Assembly (NCBI RefSeq): GCF_013433315.1
Contig: NZ_WXVV01000007.1
Location: forward strand, 124,001 to 188,000
Direction of reading: 5' to 3'
DNA length: 64,000 nucleotides
DNA from: Pseudomonas crudilactis
Lineage (GTDB): Bacteria; Pseudomonadota; Gammaproteobacteria; Pseudomonadales; Pseudomonadaceae
In this document: piece after piece, positions 35,373-44,242 of the stretch
Layout of the letters: the number at the start of each line of letters is the position of its first letter
Numbering within the stretch: position 1 is the stretch's first letter
Position numbers and translations under genes: made by a program
The notes under the pieces: generated by a model
What the model saw: the letters and a program-made list of their open reading frames with translations, nothing else
The model's database searches: none
What the model was told of the DNA's origin: nothing

Positions 35373-35639
35373 TCAGCGCTGCGCGCTTTCCAGCAATTCA
35401 ATCAGTTCATACTCGACGAAATCGGCAAGCCCCAACCAATCCTGGCGTTCCTGACACGCCAGAATGTCTGTCAGGACCTGTGTCCACGACTGCTGGAGAT
35501 CCGCACGGGCGAGCGAAAACAACCGCTGCGCCTCGTCGAATACCTCGACCATGATCAGCGCCGCTTCGACATCACGTCCCAGACGAAACAAGCCGGCGCA
35601 TTGCCGACATGCGCTGATGCACGTCACCTGCACACTCAT
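35373..35639 (-). CDS. Small conserved-type protein next to flagellin, unknown
   Basis: 88 residues starting MSVQVTCISACRQCAGLFRL. The start overlaps the stop of the Maf-type glycosyltransferase gene as ATGA, so it is very likely translated. Four of the first 16 residues spaced as C-x3-C-x2-C or Thr/Ser suggest a Cys cluster (Cys at 7, 11 and 14). The rest is helical and acidic (LADFVEYELIELLESAQR). I do not recognise the family. Its location between maf and fliC suggests a role in flagellin modification or export. Confidence 0.65.
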   Translation of the reverse strand: MSVQVTCISACRQCAGLFRLGRDVEAALIMVEVFDEAQRLFSLARADLQQSWTQVLTDILACQERQDWLGLADFVEYELIELLESAQR

Positions 35640-36925
35640 TGCACAAACTCCGGATTGAACTGCGTACCCACGATCATCGCCCCTGCCCGACTGCTGTTAA
35701 GGAAGCTGACCTCTGGATGCCGCGCGATATAACGCTCCAGCACGCACAGGTAGCCACGAAAATTCAGCTGCGTCCTGACCCGTTCGCCATTGCCGTCATG
35801 GACCCAGTGCCGCGCCTGCTCCAGGGCCGGGCCGAGGTCGCCATCGTCCCATCCGGCATGTGTCTTGTTCATCGGGAAGGCAAAGTCGGCGCCGAACAGG
35901 GTGATGCGCGTGCCGCCCATTTTCACCGCCAGGTCCACTGCAGGGTGAATCACGCTGCCGCCGGCATGCAATTCGGCCCGAGGGTGCTGCTCACGCAACG
36001 TGGCGTAGACCGGGCTGGCGGTATAGGCGCCATAGCGCTTGCCCTTCCAGGCCTTCAATACCGCAGGGGAGCTCATCGGCAGATACACCAGCGGAATGCC
36101 GTCGGACTCTTCGAAAGGCAGATGCCGAAAGCTGATGAGCTGATCGATCGTCACCACCAGATCGGGGATGATCCCGTGTTGACGCAAAGGCCGATAAGCC
36201 GTGTCGACACAAATGAACAGCGGCCGCTCGGCCTGGCCGCGCACCGACGCCAGCCGTTCAAAATGACCTTCCAGGCTCGGTCCGGTGCCGATCACATAGA
36301 TTTCGCGGCCAACGCAGGTGCCAAACAGTTGCGCCACGTCATCATCGGCCAGCAGCACGTCCAGACTGTCGCGCAAGCGCTGCTGAATCACCGGCGATTG
36401 CGGATCGAACTCGCGATTGTTGAAACTCAGATGAACCTCATTGACCAGCCGATCACGAATCTTCGCGCTGAAGTCATCGGCCAGGAGCATTTCGGCGGGC
36501 AGCGCAAAAAACGGCGTGTAGATATCCGCATGATCGCCGGCATACATCAGTTCCACTCTGGGGTCTTCCAGCCATTGCCGCTGGTCGAGCAACTGCAGCA
36601 CCAACGCAAACAAGGCGCCGTTGAGGATATGCACGTACAACCGCTCAAGTGCGGCGCGCTCAAGCAACACCGACGGCAAGTCTCCAAGGCCGGTGCCGTA
36701 GACGTGCAACCGGGGCTTTTCCGGCAGGCTGGCCGCCTGCACCCTGGCCTCGTGGATCCGGTCGTGGCGACTGGTCAGTTGAATCCCGTCCACACTCAGC
36801 GTAGAGCCCAGGCCTTGCACCAGTTCGGCTTGAATGGCCGAACTGTCTTCTACTACCAATCGTGCAAACAGCGCCGGCCAGCGTTGCTGGATCACTTGGG
36901 CGTTGGCTTGGAAAAACTCGCTCAT
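35636..36925 (-). CDS. maf: Maf-type (DUF115) flagellin glycosyltransferase
   Basis: 429 residues. Motility-associated factor proteins transfer nonulosonic acids such as pseudaminic acid onto Ser/Thr of flagellin in the cytoplasm. The MAF domain core is visible at about residues 205-260: YVIGTGPSLEGHFERL followed by HGIIPDLVVTIDQ, and later GGTRITLFGADFAF. The flanks are the variable N- and C-terminal parts expected for the family. It is co-transcribed with the small gene at 35373. The complete pse pathway nearby supports pseudaminic acid as donor. Confidence 0.88.
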   Translation of the reverse strand: MSEFFQANAQVIQQRWPALFARLVVEDSSAIQAELVQGLGSTLSVDGIQLTSRHDRIHEARVQAASLPEKPRLHVYGTGLGDLPSVLLERAALERLYVHILNGALFALVLQLLDQRQWLEDPRVELMYAGDHADIYTPFFALPAEMLLADDFSAKIRDRLVNEVHLSFNNREFDPQSPVIQQRLRDSLDVLLADDDVAQLFGTCVGREIYVIGTGPSLEGHFERLASVRGQAERPLFICVDTAYRPLRQHGIIPDLVVTIDQLISFRHLPFEESDGIPLVYLPMSSPAVLKAWKGKRYGAYTASPVYATLREQHPRAELHAGGSVIHPAVDLAVKMGGTRITLFGADFAFPMNKTHAGWDDGDLGPALEQARHWVHDGNGERVRTQLNFRGYLCVLERYIARHPEVSFLNSSRAGAMIVGTQFNPEFVQ

Positions 36926-36951
36926 GTCGCCTCGCGCTCCCTTACAGGCAA

Positions 36952-36989
36952 AAAAATAGCGCTCAAGGTTAACCTTGAACGCTATTTTT
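36952..36989. terminator. Bidirectional terminator between ketoacyl synthase and maf
   Basis: A near-perfect 38-base palindrome: AAAAATAGCG and CGCTATTTTT around a central TCAAGGTTAACCTTGA dyad. It has a U-run on both strands and lies 24 bases after the ketoacyl synthase stop. Confidence 0.9.
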
Positions 36990-37012
36990 GTATCCGCCGT
37001 TTTTGATCGGAC

Positions 37013-37939
37013 TCAAGGGCGATAGATGATCGCCGAGCCCCACGACAGACCGACACCAAAACCGCTCAGCGCAATACGCTGCCAATCAGAATCGATGACG
37101 TGTTTTTCCAGCAGCAACGGAATGCTCGACGACACGGTATTGCCGGTCTCGACCATGTCCTTGATGAACTTCTCCGGCTCGCCTTCGAAACGTCGCGCCA
37201 CGGCATCGACAATTGCCGCGCTGCCCTGGTGAATGCAGAAGGCATCGATGTCATCGGCCTTCAGACCGGAATCGTCGAGCAGTTCGTGCAAGTGTGCCGG
37301 GACTTTGAGCAGCGCAAAGTTGAAGACCTGACGGCCGTTCATGAAGAACACGCCATCGGTGACTTTCAGGTGCGGAGCACCGGAGCCGTCGGTGCCGAAC
37401 TTGGCCTTGCCCAGTGCCCAGGTCGGCTCTTCGCCCATCCACGTTGCGGTGGCGGCATCGCCGAACAGCATGGTGGTGTTGCGGTCTTCCGGGTCGACGA
37501 TTTTCGAATACGGGTCAGCGGTGATCAGCAGGCCGTTCTTCAGGCCGGCGGCTTCCATGAAACCCTTAATCGCATAGATGCCGTAGACATAACCGGAACA
37601 GCCCAGGGAAATGTCGAACGCCGCCACATTGGTCGGCAGACCAAGTTTGTCCTGCACGATCGCGGCGGTGTGTGGCAGGCCTTCTTCATCACCGTTCTGG
37701 GTGACGACGATCAACGCGTCGATCGATTCACGTTTCAGATCCGGGTTGCTGGCAAACAGCGCATTGGCCGCTTCCACGCACAGATCGGAAGTTTCTTGTT
37801 CAGCGTCTTTGCGCGGCAGAAACGCCGAGCCGATCTTGCCAAGGATGAATTCTTCATCCTTCTCGAATTTTGCACCTTGTGCGTAATTGTCCACGCCGGC
37901 TACAGGAACGTAGCTCGCAATGCTTTTTATGCCAATCAT
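37013..37939 (-). CDS. Ketoacyl-ACP synthase III-like (FabH-like) protein of glycosylation island
   Basis: 308 residues from MIGIKSIASYVPVAGVDNYA, with GGGAAG upstream; a 32-codon extension is unsupported. The thiolase-fold catalytic triad is complete: Cys in DISLGCSGYVYG, His in AFCIHQGSA and Asn in TGNTVSSSIPLL. A FabH-like gene is part of the Pseudomonas syringae flagellin glycosylation island, where the terminal sugar bears a 3-hydroxybutanoyl-type acyl group. Here it probably makes a short acyl chain for an N-acyl group on an amino sugar, not for membrane lipid. It is flanked by a 226-base gap upstream and a terminator downstream, so it is its own unit. Confidence 0.87.
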   Translation of the reverse strand: MIGIKSIASYVPVAGVDNYAQGAKFEKDEEFILGKIGSAFLPRKDAEQETSDLCVEAANALFASNPDLKRESIDALIVVTQNGDEEGLPHTAAIVQDKLGLPTNVAAFDISLGCSGYVYGIYAIKGFMEAAGLKNGLLITADPYSKIVDPEDRNTTMLFGDAATATWMGEEPTWALGKAKFGTDGSGAPHLKVTDGVFFMNGRQVFNFALLKVPAHLHELLDDSGLKADDIDAFCIHQGSAAIVDAVARRFEGEPEKFIKDMVETGNTVSSSIPLLLEKHVIDSDWQRIALSGFGVGLSWGSAIIYRP

Positions 37940-38165
37940 TACGGCTTCCCAATAAAAAACAGCCCAAGACCACCGCTCGCAAGGATTTCGAGGGGCGCCG
38001 ACAAACAGAAAACGGCCGCCACAACGGGCAGCCACGGGGAGCGCAAAGGGCTATCACTGGAATCGAAAACGAGCCAGGCGCCATCTCCCCGATTAATACA
38101 ATACAGTGAAGATGCGCGTTATGACTCGCAGGTCACGCTATTTTGCCGAATCGGTGCAGATCGGG

Positions 38166-39218
38166 TTATTCGACCAACGACCAGTCCAGCGGTGTGCCGC
38201 GCTTGATCGGCGCGCGCGCGCGGCGGCCGAGGACGGCGTCGGTGTGCTTGGGCGGCAGACCGAGACCCGGGCGAATGGCGCGCAGATTGTCCCCGGTAAA
38301 GGTGTCACCGGCGGCCATGTCGGCGGTGACGTACAGCGAACGGCGATAGACCAGCGACTTACGCTCAGCCTCTGTGACACCGTAATGCACCTGGCCCATG
38401 GCTTGCCAGGCACGCTCGGTTTCCACCACCAGACTGGCCATTTCCGCCGGCTCCAGCGAGAAACTGGCATCCACCCCGCCTGCTGAACGGTCGAGGGTGA
38501 AGTGTTTTTCCACCACGGTCGCACCGAGCGCCACGGCCGCCACAGACACACCGACACCCATCGAGTGATCAGACAGCCCGACCTCGCAACCGAACAACTC
38601 ACGCAGATGCGCGATCGTGCGTACGTTGCTGTTAAGCGGTGTCGCCGGATAAGTGCTGGTGCATTTGAGCAGCACCAGGTCCTTGCAGCCTGCCTCGCGG
38701 GCGGCGCGTACTGCTTCATCCAGCTCAGCGATGCTGGCCATGCCGGTGGAGATGATCAGCGGTTTGCCGGTGGCCGCCACACGGCGGATCAACGGCAAGT
38801 CAGTGTTTTCGAAACTGGCGATCTTATACGCCGGCACATCAAGGCTTTCGAGAAAGTCCACCGCGCTGTCATCGAACGGCGTGGAAAAGGCGAGCATGCC
38901 CAATTCTTTGGCACGGGCGAAAATCGGCGCATGCCATTCCCACGGTGTATGAGCTTTTTCATACAAATCGTAGAGCGAAGTACCCGCCCACAGACTGCCC
39001 GGATCCTTGATGAAGAATTCGCCTTCAGCCAGGTCCAGCGTCATGGTTTCGGCGGTGTAGGTTTGCAGTTTCAAGGCATGCGCACCGGCCTTGGCCGCTG
39101 CCTCGACAATCTGCAGGGCAAGGTCCAGCGACTGGTTATGGTTGCCGCTCATCTCGGCGATGATGAAGGGCGGCGCGTCGGCGCCGATCAAGCGGTTGCC
39201 GATCTTGAAACTAGTCAT
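38166..39218 (-). CDS. pseI: Pseudaminic acid synthase PseI
   Basis: 350 residues. Condenses 6-deoxy-AltdiNAc with phosphoenolpyruvate to form pseudaminic acid. The NeuB barrel includes IIAEMSGNHNQSLDLALQIV, HALKLQTYTAETMTLD and VGLSDHSMGVGVSVAAVALG. A C-terminal SAF antifreeze-like domain (RRSLYVTADMAAGDTFTGDN) begins at about residue 290. AEMSGNHNQ is the PseI-type variant rather than that of sialic acid synthases. It overlaps the preceding pseGH stop. Confidence 0.95.
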   Translation of the reverse strand: MTSFKIGNRLIGADAPPFIIAEMSGNHNQSLDLALQIVEAAAKAGAHALKLQTYTAETMTLDLAEGEFFIKDPGSLWAGTSLYDLYEKAHTPWEWHAPIFARAKELGMLAFSTPFDDSAVDFLESLDVPAYKIASFENTDLPLIRRVAATGKPLIISTGMASIAELDEAVRAAREAGCKDLVLLKCTSTYPATPLNSNVRTIAHLRELFGCEVGLSDHSMGVGVSVAAVALGATVVEKHFTLDRSAGGVDASFSLEPAEMASLVVETERAWQAMGQVHYGVTEAERKSLVYRRSLYVTADMAAGDTFTGDNLRAIRPGLGLPPKHTDAVLGRRARAPIKRGTPLDWSLVE

Positions 39219-40716
39219 GCGGGTGATCCTTCAAAACACGGGTGAACGCACAGGCACTCTGGGTGAACCCGGCGTCACGAAACACATTCAACGAGGGACG
39301 ATTGTCCGGCAATACCCGAGCGGTAATGACCGTCAGTTGCGGCCAGTGCGCGGCAACAAATACCTCGCCACGGGCCAATAGCGCCCTGCCCCACCCCAGG
39401 CCCATCCGCCGTTCGAGCAAGTAAATCGAGACTTCGGCTTCAAACCCACGCAGGTCATAACGCACAACGCCGACCGCGCCGTCGTCCGCCTCGGCGATCA
39501 GCAGCAGGCGCTGCGGATTGCGCAAGCTCGCCGTCAGCCAGTTCAGGTGCTGCGGCCAATCGATCACGCCGCTGTCCAGCGACCAGCGCCGTACCGTTTC
39601 GGCATTGCGCCCATCGAACAGTAACTGCGCATCGTCCAGCGTCGCCGCGCGCACCTTGAGCACGGCACCGGCCAGTGCCGCCGCGACACGCTCGGCACCG
39701 CGCCCGTCGACCAGTTGCCGCGAGCGCTCGGCCAGACTCTGGCGCAAATAGTGATTGCCGGTGACAAAGCCGATGGCATCACGCAACTGCTCGACACTGA
39801 CCTGCTCACGGGCGCCCATGAACACATGCGCGCCGGCTGCCGCCATGACTTCGCCGTTGGCCTGCTGATTGTTCGACACGGCAATACAGATCGTCGGCAG
39901 CCCCATCGCTGCCCGCTCCCAACTGGTGCCGCCACCGGCACCAATAAACAGATCAGCTTCGGTCATGCGCTGGTAGAAGTCGCTGACAAAACTGTGCAGA
40001 CGCCAGTTCGGCCTTGTCTCGCATAAGGCCTGCATCTGCGCCCATGCCGGATTGTCGGCGCCAGCGACGAAGTCCACCTGCAACTCGGCAAAATCGGCCA
40101 GCGCGAGCATCGCGTGGTGGGTTTGCCGCGCGGCATCGAAACCGCCGAAGTTGACCAATACCCGTCGGGCCCGGTCTTTGATCTCGATGGCCGGGCAGCG
40201 GAATTCTTCACGCAACATGGCATAGCGTGGGCCGAGCAAGGTGCGGCAACCTTCTGGCAACAACGCTTGATAACTCTCGTACAGGCCCGAGAGATTCTGA
40301 TTGAGCAACAGATCGACGCTGTAGCGCCGCGTGGCAAGATCATCCACTGCCGCAATTCGTGGCGCCCACTGTCGAGCAGCCGTCTGCCATTGGTGATCGA
40401 GGCCGTAGTGATCGACGATGACCCAGTCAAACTCGGCCTGACCTTCAAGCTGCATGCCCAACGCGTCGATGTCGGCCTGCCACGGCAACATCGATTCGAT
40501 GGCCTGCTGTGGGTCTTCAGCGGCGTAGCGTTCAGGCAACGCAAACGTTTCGAAGCCCTCGGCGTTCAATGCATCCAGGCGATGCCCCGGCAAGCACCGG
40601 CAGGCAAACGCGACGTGGCTGCCCTGCGCGCGCAACACGCGCGCCAGCGTCAGGCAACGGGCAATGTGGCCGCTGCCGATGGTGGGCGAGGCGTCGGCAC
40701 GAATCAAAACTCTCAT
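39211..40716 (-). CDS. pseG-pseH: Fused PseG hydrolase - PseH acetyltransferase
   Basis: 501 residues. Residues 1-345 match PseG, which removes UDP from UDP-6-deoxy-AltdiNAc (MRVLIRADASPTIGSGHIAR at the start, FIGAGGGTSWERAAMGLPTI late). Residues about 350-501 are a GNAT acetyltransferase (VRAATLDDAQLLFDGRNAET start, RMGLGWGRALLARGEVF for acetyl-CoA binding, NVFRDAGFTQ end) matching PseH, which acetylates the 4-amino group. These act in consecutive steps (PseH then PseG). The start overlaps the pseF stop as ATGA. No internal stop or frameshift separates the halves. Confidence 0.93.
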   Translation of the reverse strand: MRVLIRADASPTIGSGHIARCLTLARVLRAQGSHVAFACRCLPGHRLDALNAEGFETFALPERYAAEDPQQAIESMLPWQADIDALGMQLEGQAEFDWVIVDHYGLDHQWQTAARQWAPRIAAVDDLATRRYSVDLLLNQNLSGLYESYQALLPEGCRTLLGPRYAMLREEFRCPAIEIKDRARRVLVNFGGFDAARQTHHAMLALADFAELQVDFVAGADNPAWAQMQALCETRPNWRLHSFVSDFYQRMTEADLFIGAGGGTSWERAAMGLPTICIAVSNNQQANGEVMAAAGAHVFMGAREQVSVEQLRDAIGFVTGNHYLRQSLAERSRQLVDGRGAERVAAALAGAVLKVRAATLDDAQLLFDGRNAETVRRWSLDSGVIDWPQHLNWLTASLRNPQRLLLIAEADDGAVGVVRYDLRGFEAEVSIYLLERRMGLGWGRALLARGEVFVAAHWPQLTVITARVLPDNRPSLNVFRDAGFTQSACAFTRVLKDHPHD

Positions 40717-41408
40717 TGCAACTCTCCCCCGGCCTTGAGCGCAGCGTAAAGGTATTCGGCGCGTTTCCAGTCTTCAGGGGTGTCGATGTCCTGCACCAGA
40801 TGGAGGGGCAGAATCACCGGCAGGCTGGCGGGCGAATAGAGCACTTCGCCACGCAGCCACGCTGCACTGCGCCCCCAGTAAAACTGGCCAGCGTCCTGAA
40901 ACGCTTCGGGCAGGTCCTGGGAGCGAGTCTCGCGAAATTCGGGATACAGCGCGGTCAAGGCGCCCTGTTCGTCCAGCGTCAGCGCACGCTGCACCGGAAA
41001 ACCAAAACCGCACACGGAGAACGCGAAGGACTTGTCTGGACGTTGCTCAAGCAACTCGATGCCCTGGCGCAGATAACGTGCCTGCAACAGCGGCGCCGTG
41101 GCGTACACACAACAGGCGTAATCAAAGGCCGGCAGTTGCTGCAAGGCGTGCACGATCACCGCCGCGGTGCCGGTGTAGTCATCGGCCAGCGCCGCCGGAC
41201 GCATGAAGGGCACCTGCGCACCGTGCGCTCGCGCCACATCGGCAATCTCGGCATCGTCGGTGCTGACCACCACCTGCTCGAACAAACCTGAATCCAGCGC
41301 CGTGCGGATCGAACGAACAATCATCGGCACGCCATCGAACGGCAAGAGATTCTTGCGCGGGATGCGCTTGCTGCCGCCACGGGCCGGGATGATTGCGACG
41401 TTACTCAA
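40713..41408 (-). CDS. pseF: Pseudaminic acid cytidylyltransferase PseF
   Basis: 231 residues if started at the TTG that overlaps the stop of the methylase gene (TTGA), giving (M)SNVAIIPARGGSKRIPRKN. A GGA lies nine bases upstream. The first ATG is far inside the domain. PseF activates pseudaminic acid to CMP-Pse. The nucleotide-binding motif IIPARGGSKRIPRKN and VVSTDDAEIADVARAHGA are typical. Confidence 0.94.
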   Translation of the reverse strand: MSNVAIIPARGGSKRIPRKNLLPFDGVPMIVRSIRTALDSGLFEQVVVSTDDAEIADVARAHGAQVPFMRPAALADDYTGTAAVIVHALQQLPAFDYACCVYATAPLLQARYLRQGIELLEQRPDKSFAFSVCGFGFPVQRALTLDEQGALTALYPEFRETRSQDLPEAFQDAGQFYWGRSAAWLRGEVLYSPASLPVILPLHLVQDIDTPEDWKRAEYLYAALKAGGELQ

Positions 41409-42025
41409 GGGCGTTTTTCCAGCAGAAACCAAGTGATGTCGTCCGCCGGGAATTGCGGATCGCGATGATAGACAAAACCATAATCGAGCAGATGCAGATC
41501 GGCATAGCGATCAAGCATCTCGCCGGCGAAATCACGTTTGAACAGCTTGCCGCTGTTGCCACGATAAGTCACTTCTACCGGCGCCGGATTGTAATACTCG
41601 GCGATCAGAATGTAGCGCTGACTCAACTCATACAACTGCGCATAAGCCGTCGGCAACAGCTGCGGTGCGAGGTGAATCAGCACACCCTTGCTCAATGTCA
41701 GGTCGTAGCGGCGTTCGCGTGGAAAATCGAACAGTGAGCCATGCCAGATCTGTGCAATGTCCAGCGCACGTGCCTGAGCACAGGCGTTGTCGTTGATCTC
41801 GACGCCGAATAGCTCACAGCGTGGCAACAGTTGATGCAACGCCTGCAAATTGTTGCCGACGTTAGTCCCCAGTTCTACCAGACTTTCGATACCTGCGGCG
41901 CGGCTGAGCGCGTTGGCAAACAACGCCTGGTTCGCCGCCATCAGCGGCTGACCCGCATTGCGCTCGACGTACTGGTTACCGAAGTCGCCCTGCCAGAACT
42001 TTTCCTGCTCACTCAACTGACGCAT
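41405..42025 (-). CDS. Pseudaminic acid biosynthesis-associated methylase
   Basis: 206 residues. A class I SAM-dependent methyltransferase: the beginning EQEKFWQGDFGNQYVERN and the SAM site LVELGTNVGNNLQAL characterise the methylase family regularly found in pse clusters. It may methylate pseudaminic acid or a precursor, but the acceptor is not known. It is placed between pseC and pseF and overlaps pseF. Confidence 0.88.
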   Translation of the reverse strand: MRQLSEQEKFWQGDFGNQYVERNAGQPLMAANQALFANALSRAAGIESLVELGTNVGNNLQALHQLLPRCELFGVEINDNACAQARALDIAQIWHGSLFDFPRERRYDLTLSKGVLIHLAPQLLPTAYAQLYELSQRYILIAEYYNPAPVEVTYRGNSGKLFKRDFAGEMLDRYADLHLLDYGFVYHRDPQFPADDITWFLLEKRP

Positions 42026-42056
42026 TGCAGATACTCATCCGTCGCCGCAGTGGCAA

Positions 42057-43214
42057 TTATTCGGTCAGCCGACGCAATTGCTCGACCACGTAATCCTGTT
42101 GCTCATCGCTCAGCAGCGGGAACAGCGGCAGGCTGATCGCCTCGGCGTAATAACGCTCGGCTTCGGGGAAATCGCCCTCGGCGAAACCCAGGTCGCGGTA
42201 GTACGGCTGCAAGTGCACAGGAATGTAATGCAGATTCACGCCAATACCGGCACTGCGCAAGCCCTCAAACACCTGACGGTGACTGAGGCTGATGCGATCG
42301 GTCTGCAAGCGAATCACATACAGATGCCAAGCCGACTCTGCCTCAGGCTGAAGGCTGGGCAACGTCACCGGCAAATACGCCAGCAGGCGATCGTAACGCG
42401 CCGCCAGTTCGCGACGCCGGGCGATGAAGTCGTCGAGTTTGCTCAGTTGCGACAAACCCAGCGCGGCTTGCAGATCGGTAATCCGGTAATTGAAGCCCAG
42501 CTCGATCTGCTGGTAATACCACGGGCCGTGGCTCGGCTCGGTCATCTGCTGCGGATCGCGGGTCATGCCGTGGCTGCGCAAACGCTGCAAGCGCTCGGCC
42601 AGTTGCGGGCGGTTGGTCAGCACCATACCGCCTTCGGCACTGGTGATGATCTTCACCGGATGAAAACTGAACACCGTCATCGCCGCAAACTCGCCACACC
42701 CCACCGGGCGTCCTGCGTATGACGCACCGACCGCATGAGAAGCATCTTCGATCACGGTGAAGTTGTAGCGTTCGGCCAGTTGCGCAATGCGGCGCATGTC
42801 GCAGCTCTGCCCGGAGAACGCCACCGCCACCAGTACTTTCGGCAAGGCGCCGTCCTGTTCGGCCTGATCGAGTTTCGCTTCGAGGGCGAAGGCATCGAGG
42901 TTCCAGGTCAGCGGATCGATGTCGACGAAGTCAACGTCGGCACCGCAATAACGTCCACAGTTGGCCGAGGCGAGAAAGGTGTTCGGGGTTGTCCACAAAC
43001 GATCGCCCGGCCCCAAGCCTGCCGCCAGGCAAGCAATGTGCAGCGCCGCCGTGGCGTTGCACACCGCAACGGCGAAGTCCGCCTGGCAACGTTCGGCCAG
43101 CGCCTGCTCGAAGCGCTCGATGCTCGGTCCCTGGGTCAGCCAGTCCGATTGCAGCACTTCGACGACCGCATCGATGTCTGCCTGATCGACGCTTTGCCGA
43201 CCGTAGGGAATCAT
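42057..43214 (-). CDS. pseC: Pse-pathway 4-aminotransferase PseC
   Basis: 385 residues. PLP-dependent DegT/DnrJ family enzyme that makes UDP-4-amino-4,6-dideoxy-AltNAc. The beginning IPYGRQSVDQADIDAVVEVL, the PLP-binding Lys in TVFSFHPVKIITSAEGGM and the domain end are complete. The start overlaps the pseB stop (ATGA). Confidence 0.95.
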   Translation of the reverse strand: MIPYGRQSVDQADIDAVVEVLQSDWLTQGPSIERFEQALAERCQADFAVAVCNATAALHIACLAAGLGPGDRLWTTPNTFLASANCGRYCGADVDFVDIDPLTWNLDAFALEAKLDQAEQDGALPKVLVAVAFSGQSCDMRRIAQLAERYNFTVIEDASHAVGASYAGRPVGCGEFAAMTVFSFHPVKIITSAEGGMVLTNRPQLAERLQRLRSHGMTRDPQQMTEPSHGPWYYQQIELGFNYRITDLQAALGLSQLSKLDDFIARRRELAARYDRLLAYLPVTLPSLQPEAESAWHLYVIRLQTDRISLSHRQVFEGLRSAGIGVNLHYIPVHLQPYYRDLGFAEGDFPEAERYYAEAISLPLFPLLSDEQQDYVVEQLRRLTE

Positions 43215-44212
43215 ACCGAGAGCTTCGCGTGCAGGTCGGTGATCTGCCCGACCGAGAGGAAATGCGGATTGGTGTCGGAGCGGTATTCGAAATCCTCGCT
43301 CACGGCACGCCCCTGCTCGCCAAGATTGTCGACGGCAAAATCGACATCGACGCTGGTAAAGCGAATCGACGGCTGAATGGTGTAGTGATCCGCAAACTCC
43401 AGGGTCATGCGCGCATCGTCCAGCGGCACCATCAGCTCATGGAGCTTTTCGCCGGGACGAATGCCGACGTTCTTGTGCGGCAGATGTTCAGCCATGCCGC
43501 GCGCCAGATCGACGATGCGGATCGACGGAATCTTCGGCACGAACACTTCACCACCGTGCATGCGCGCAAAGCTGTCGAGCACGAACTGCACGCCGTGGTC
43601 GAGGGTGATCCAGAACCGCGTCATGCGCTCGTCAGTGATCGGCAGCTCCTGTGCGCCGTCGCTGATCAGCTTGCTGAAAAACGGCACTACCGAGCCACGG
43701 GAGCCGGCGACGTTGCCGTAGCGCACCACGGCAAAACGGGTTTGCTGCTCGCCGGCAATGTTGTTGGCAGCGACGAATAATTTGTCCGAGAGCAACTTGG
43801 TTGCGCCGTACAGGTTGATCGGACTGGCCGCCTTGTCGGTGGACAACGCCACGACTTTTTTCACGCCGTTATCGATGGCGGCGGCGATGATGTTCTCCGC
43901 GCCATTGACGTTGGTGCGAATGCATTCGGTCGGGTTGTATTCCGCCGCCGGCACTTGCTTCAGCGCGGCGGCGTGCACGACGTAGTCGATGCCGCGCATG
44001 GCCTGACGCAGACGATCGGCATCGCGCACGTCACCGATGAAGTAACGCATGCATGGCGCGTTGAACGTCTGCTGCATTTCATACTGCTTCAGTTCATCAC
44101 GGGAAAACACCACCACGCGCTTGGGCTGGTATTGCTCCAGCAGGCGGGCGATGAATTTGCGCCCGAACGAGCCGGTGCCGCCGGAGATGAAAATCGATTT
44201 ACCGTTGAACAT
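43211..44212 (-). CDS. pseB: UDP-GlcNAc 4,6-dehydratase (inverting) PseB
   Basis: 333 residues. First enzyme of the pseudaminic acid pathway. The SDR nucleotide motif ISGGTGSFGRKFIARL is at residues 9-24, the catalytic segment STDKAASPINLYGATKLLSD around residue 133, and RYGNVAGSRGSVVPFF follows. It leads pseB-pseC-methylase-pseF-pseGH-pseI, 30 bases after the 975-residue glycosyltransferase. Confidence 0.96.
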   Translation of the reverse strand: MFNGKSIFISGGTGSFGRKFIARLLEQYQPKRVVVFSRDELKQYEMQQTFNAPCMRYFIGDVRDADRLRQAMRGIDYVVHAAALKQVPAAEYNPTECIRTNVNGAENIIAAAIDNGVKKVVALSTDKAASPINLYGATKLLSDKLFVAANNIAGEQQTRFAVVRYGNVAGSRGSVVPFFSKLISDGAQELPITDERMTRFWITLDHGVQFVLDSFARMHGGEVFVPKIPSIRIVDLARGMAEHLPHKNVGIRPGEKLHELMVPLDDARMTLEFADHYTIQPSIRFTSVDVDFAVDNLGEQGRAVSEDFEYRSDTNPHFLSVGQITDLHAKLSV

Positions 44213-44242
44213 GTCTGAATTCCTGTGTCCTGTTCGCCAGGC

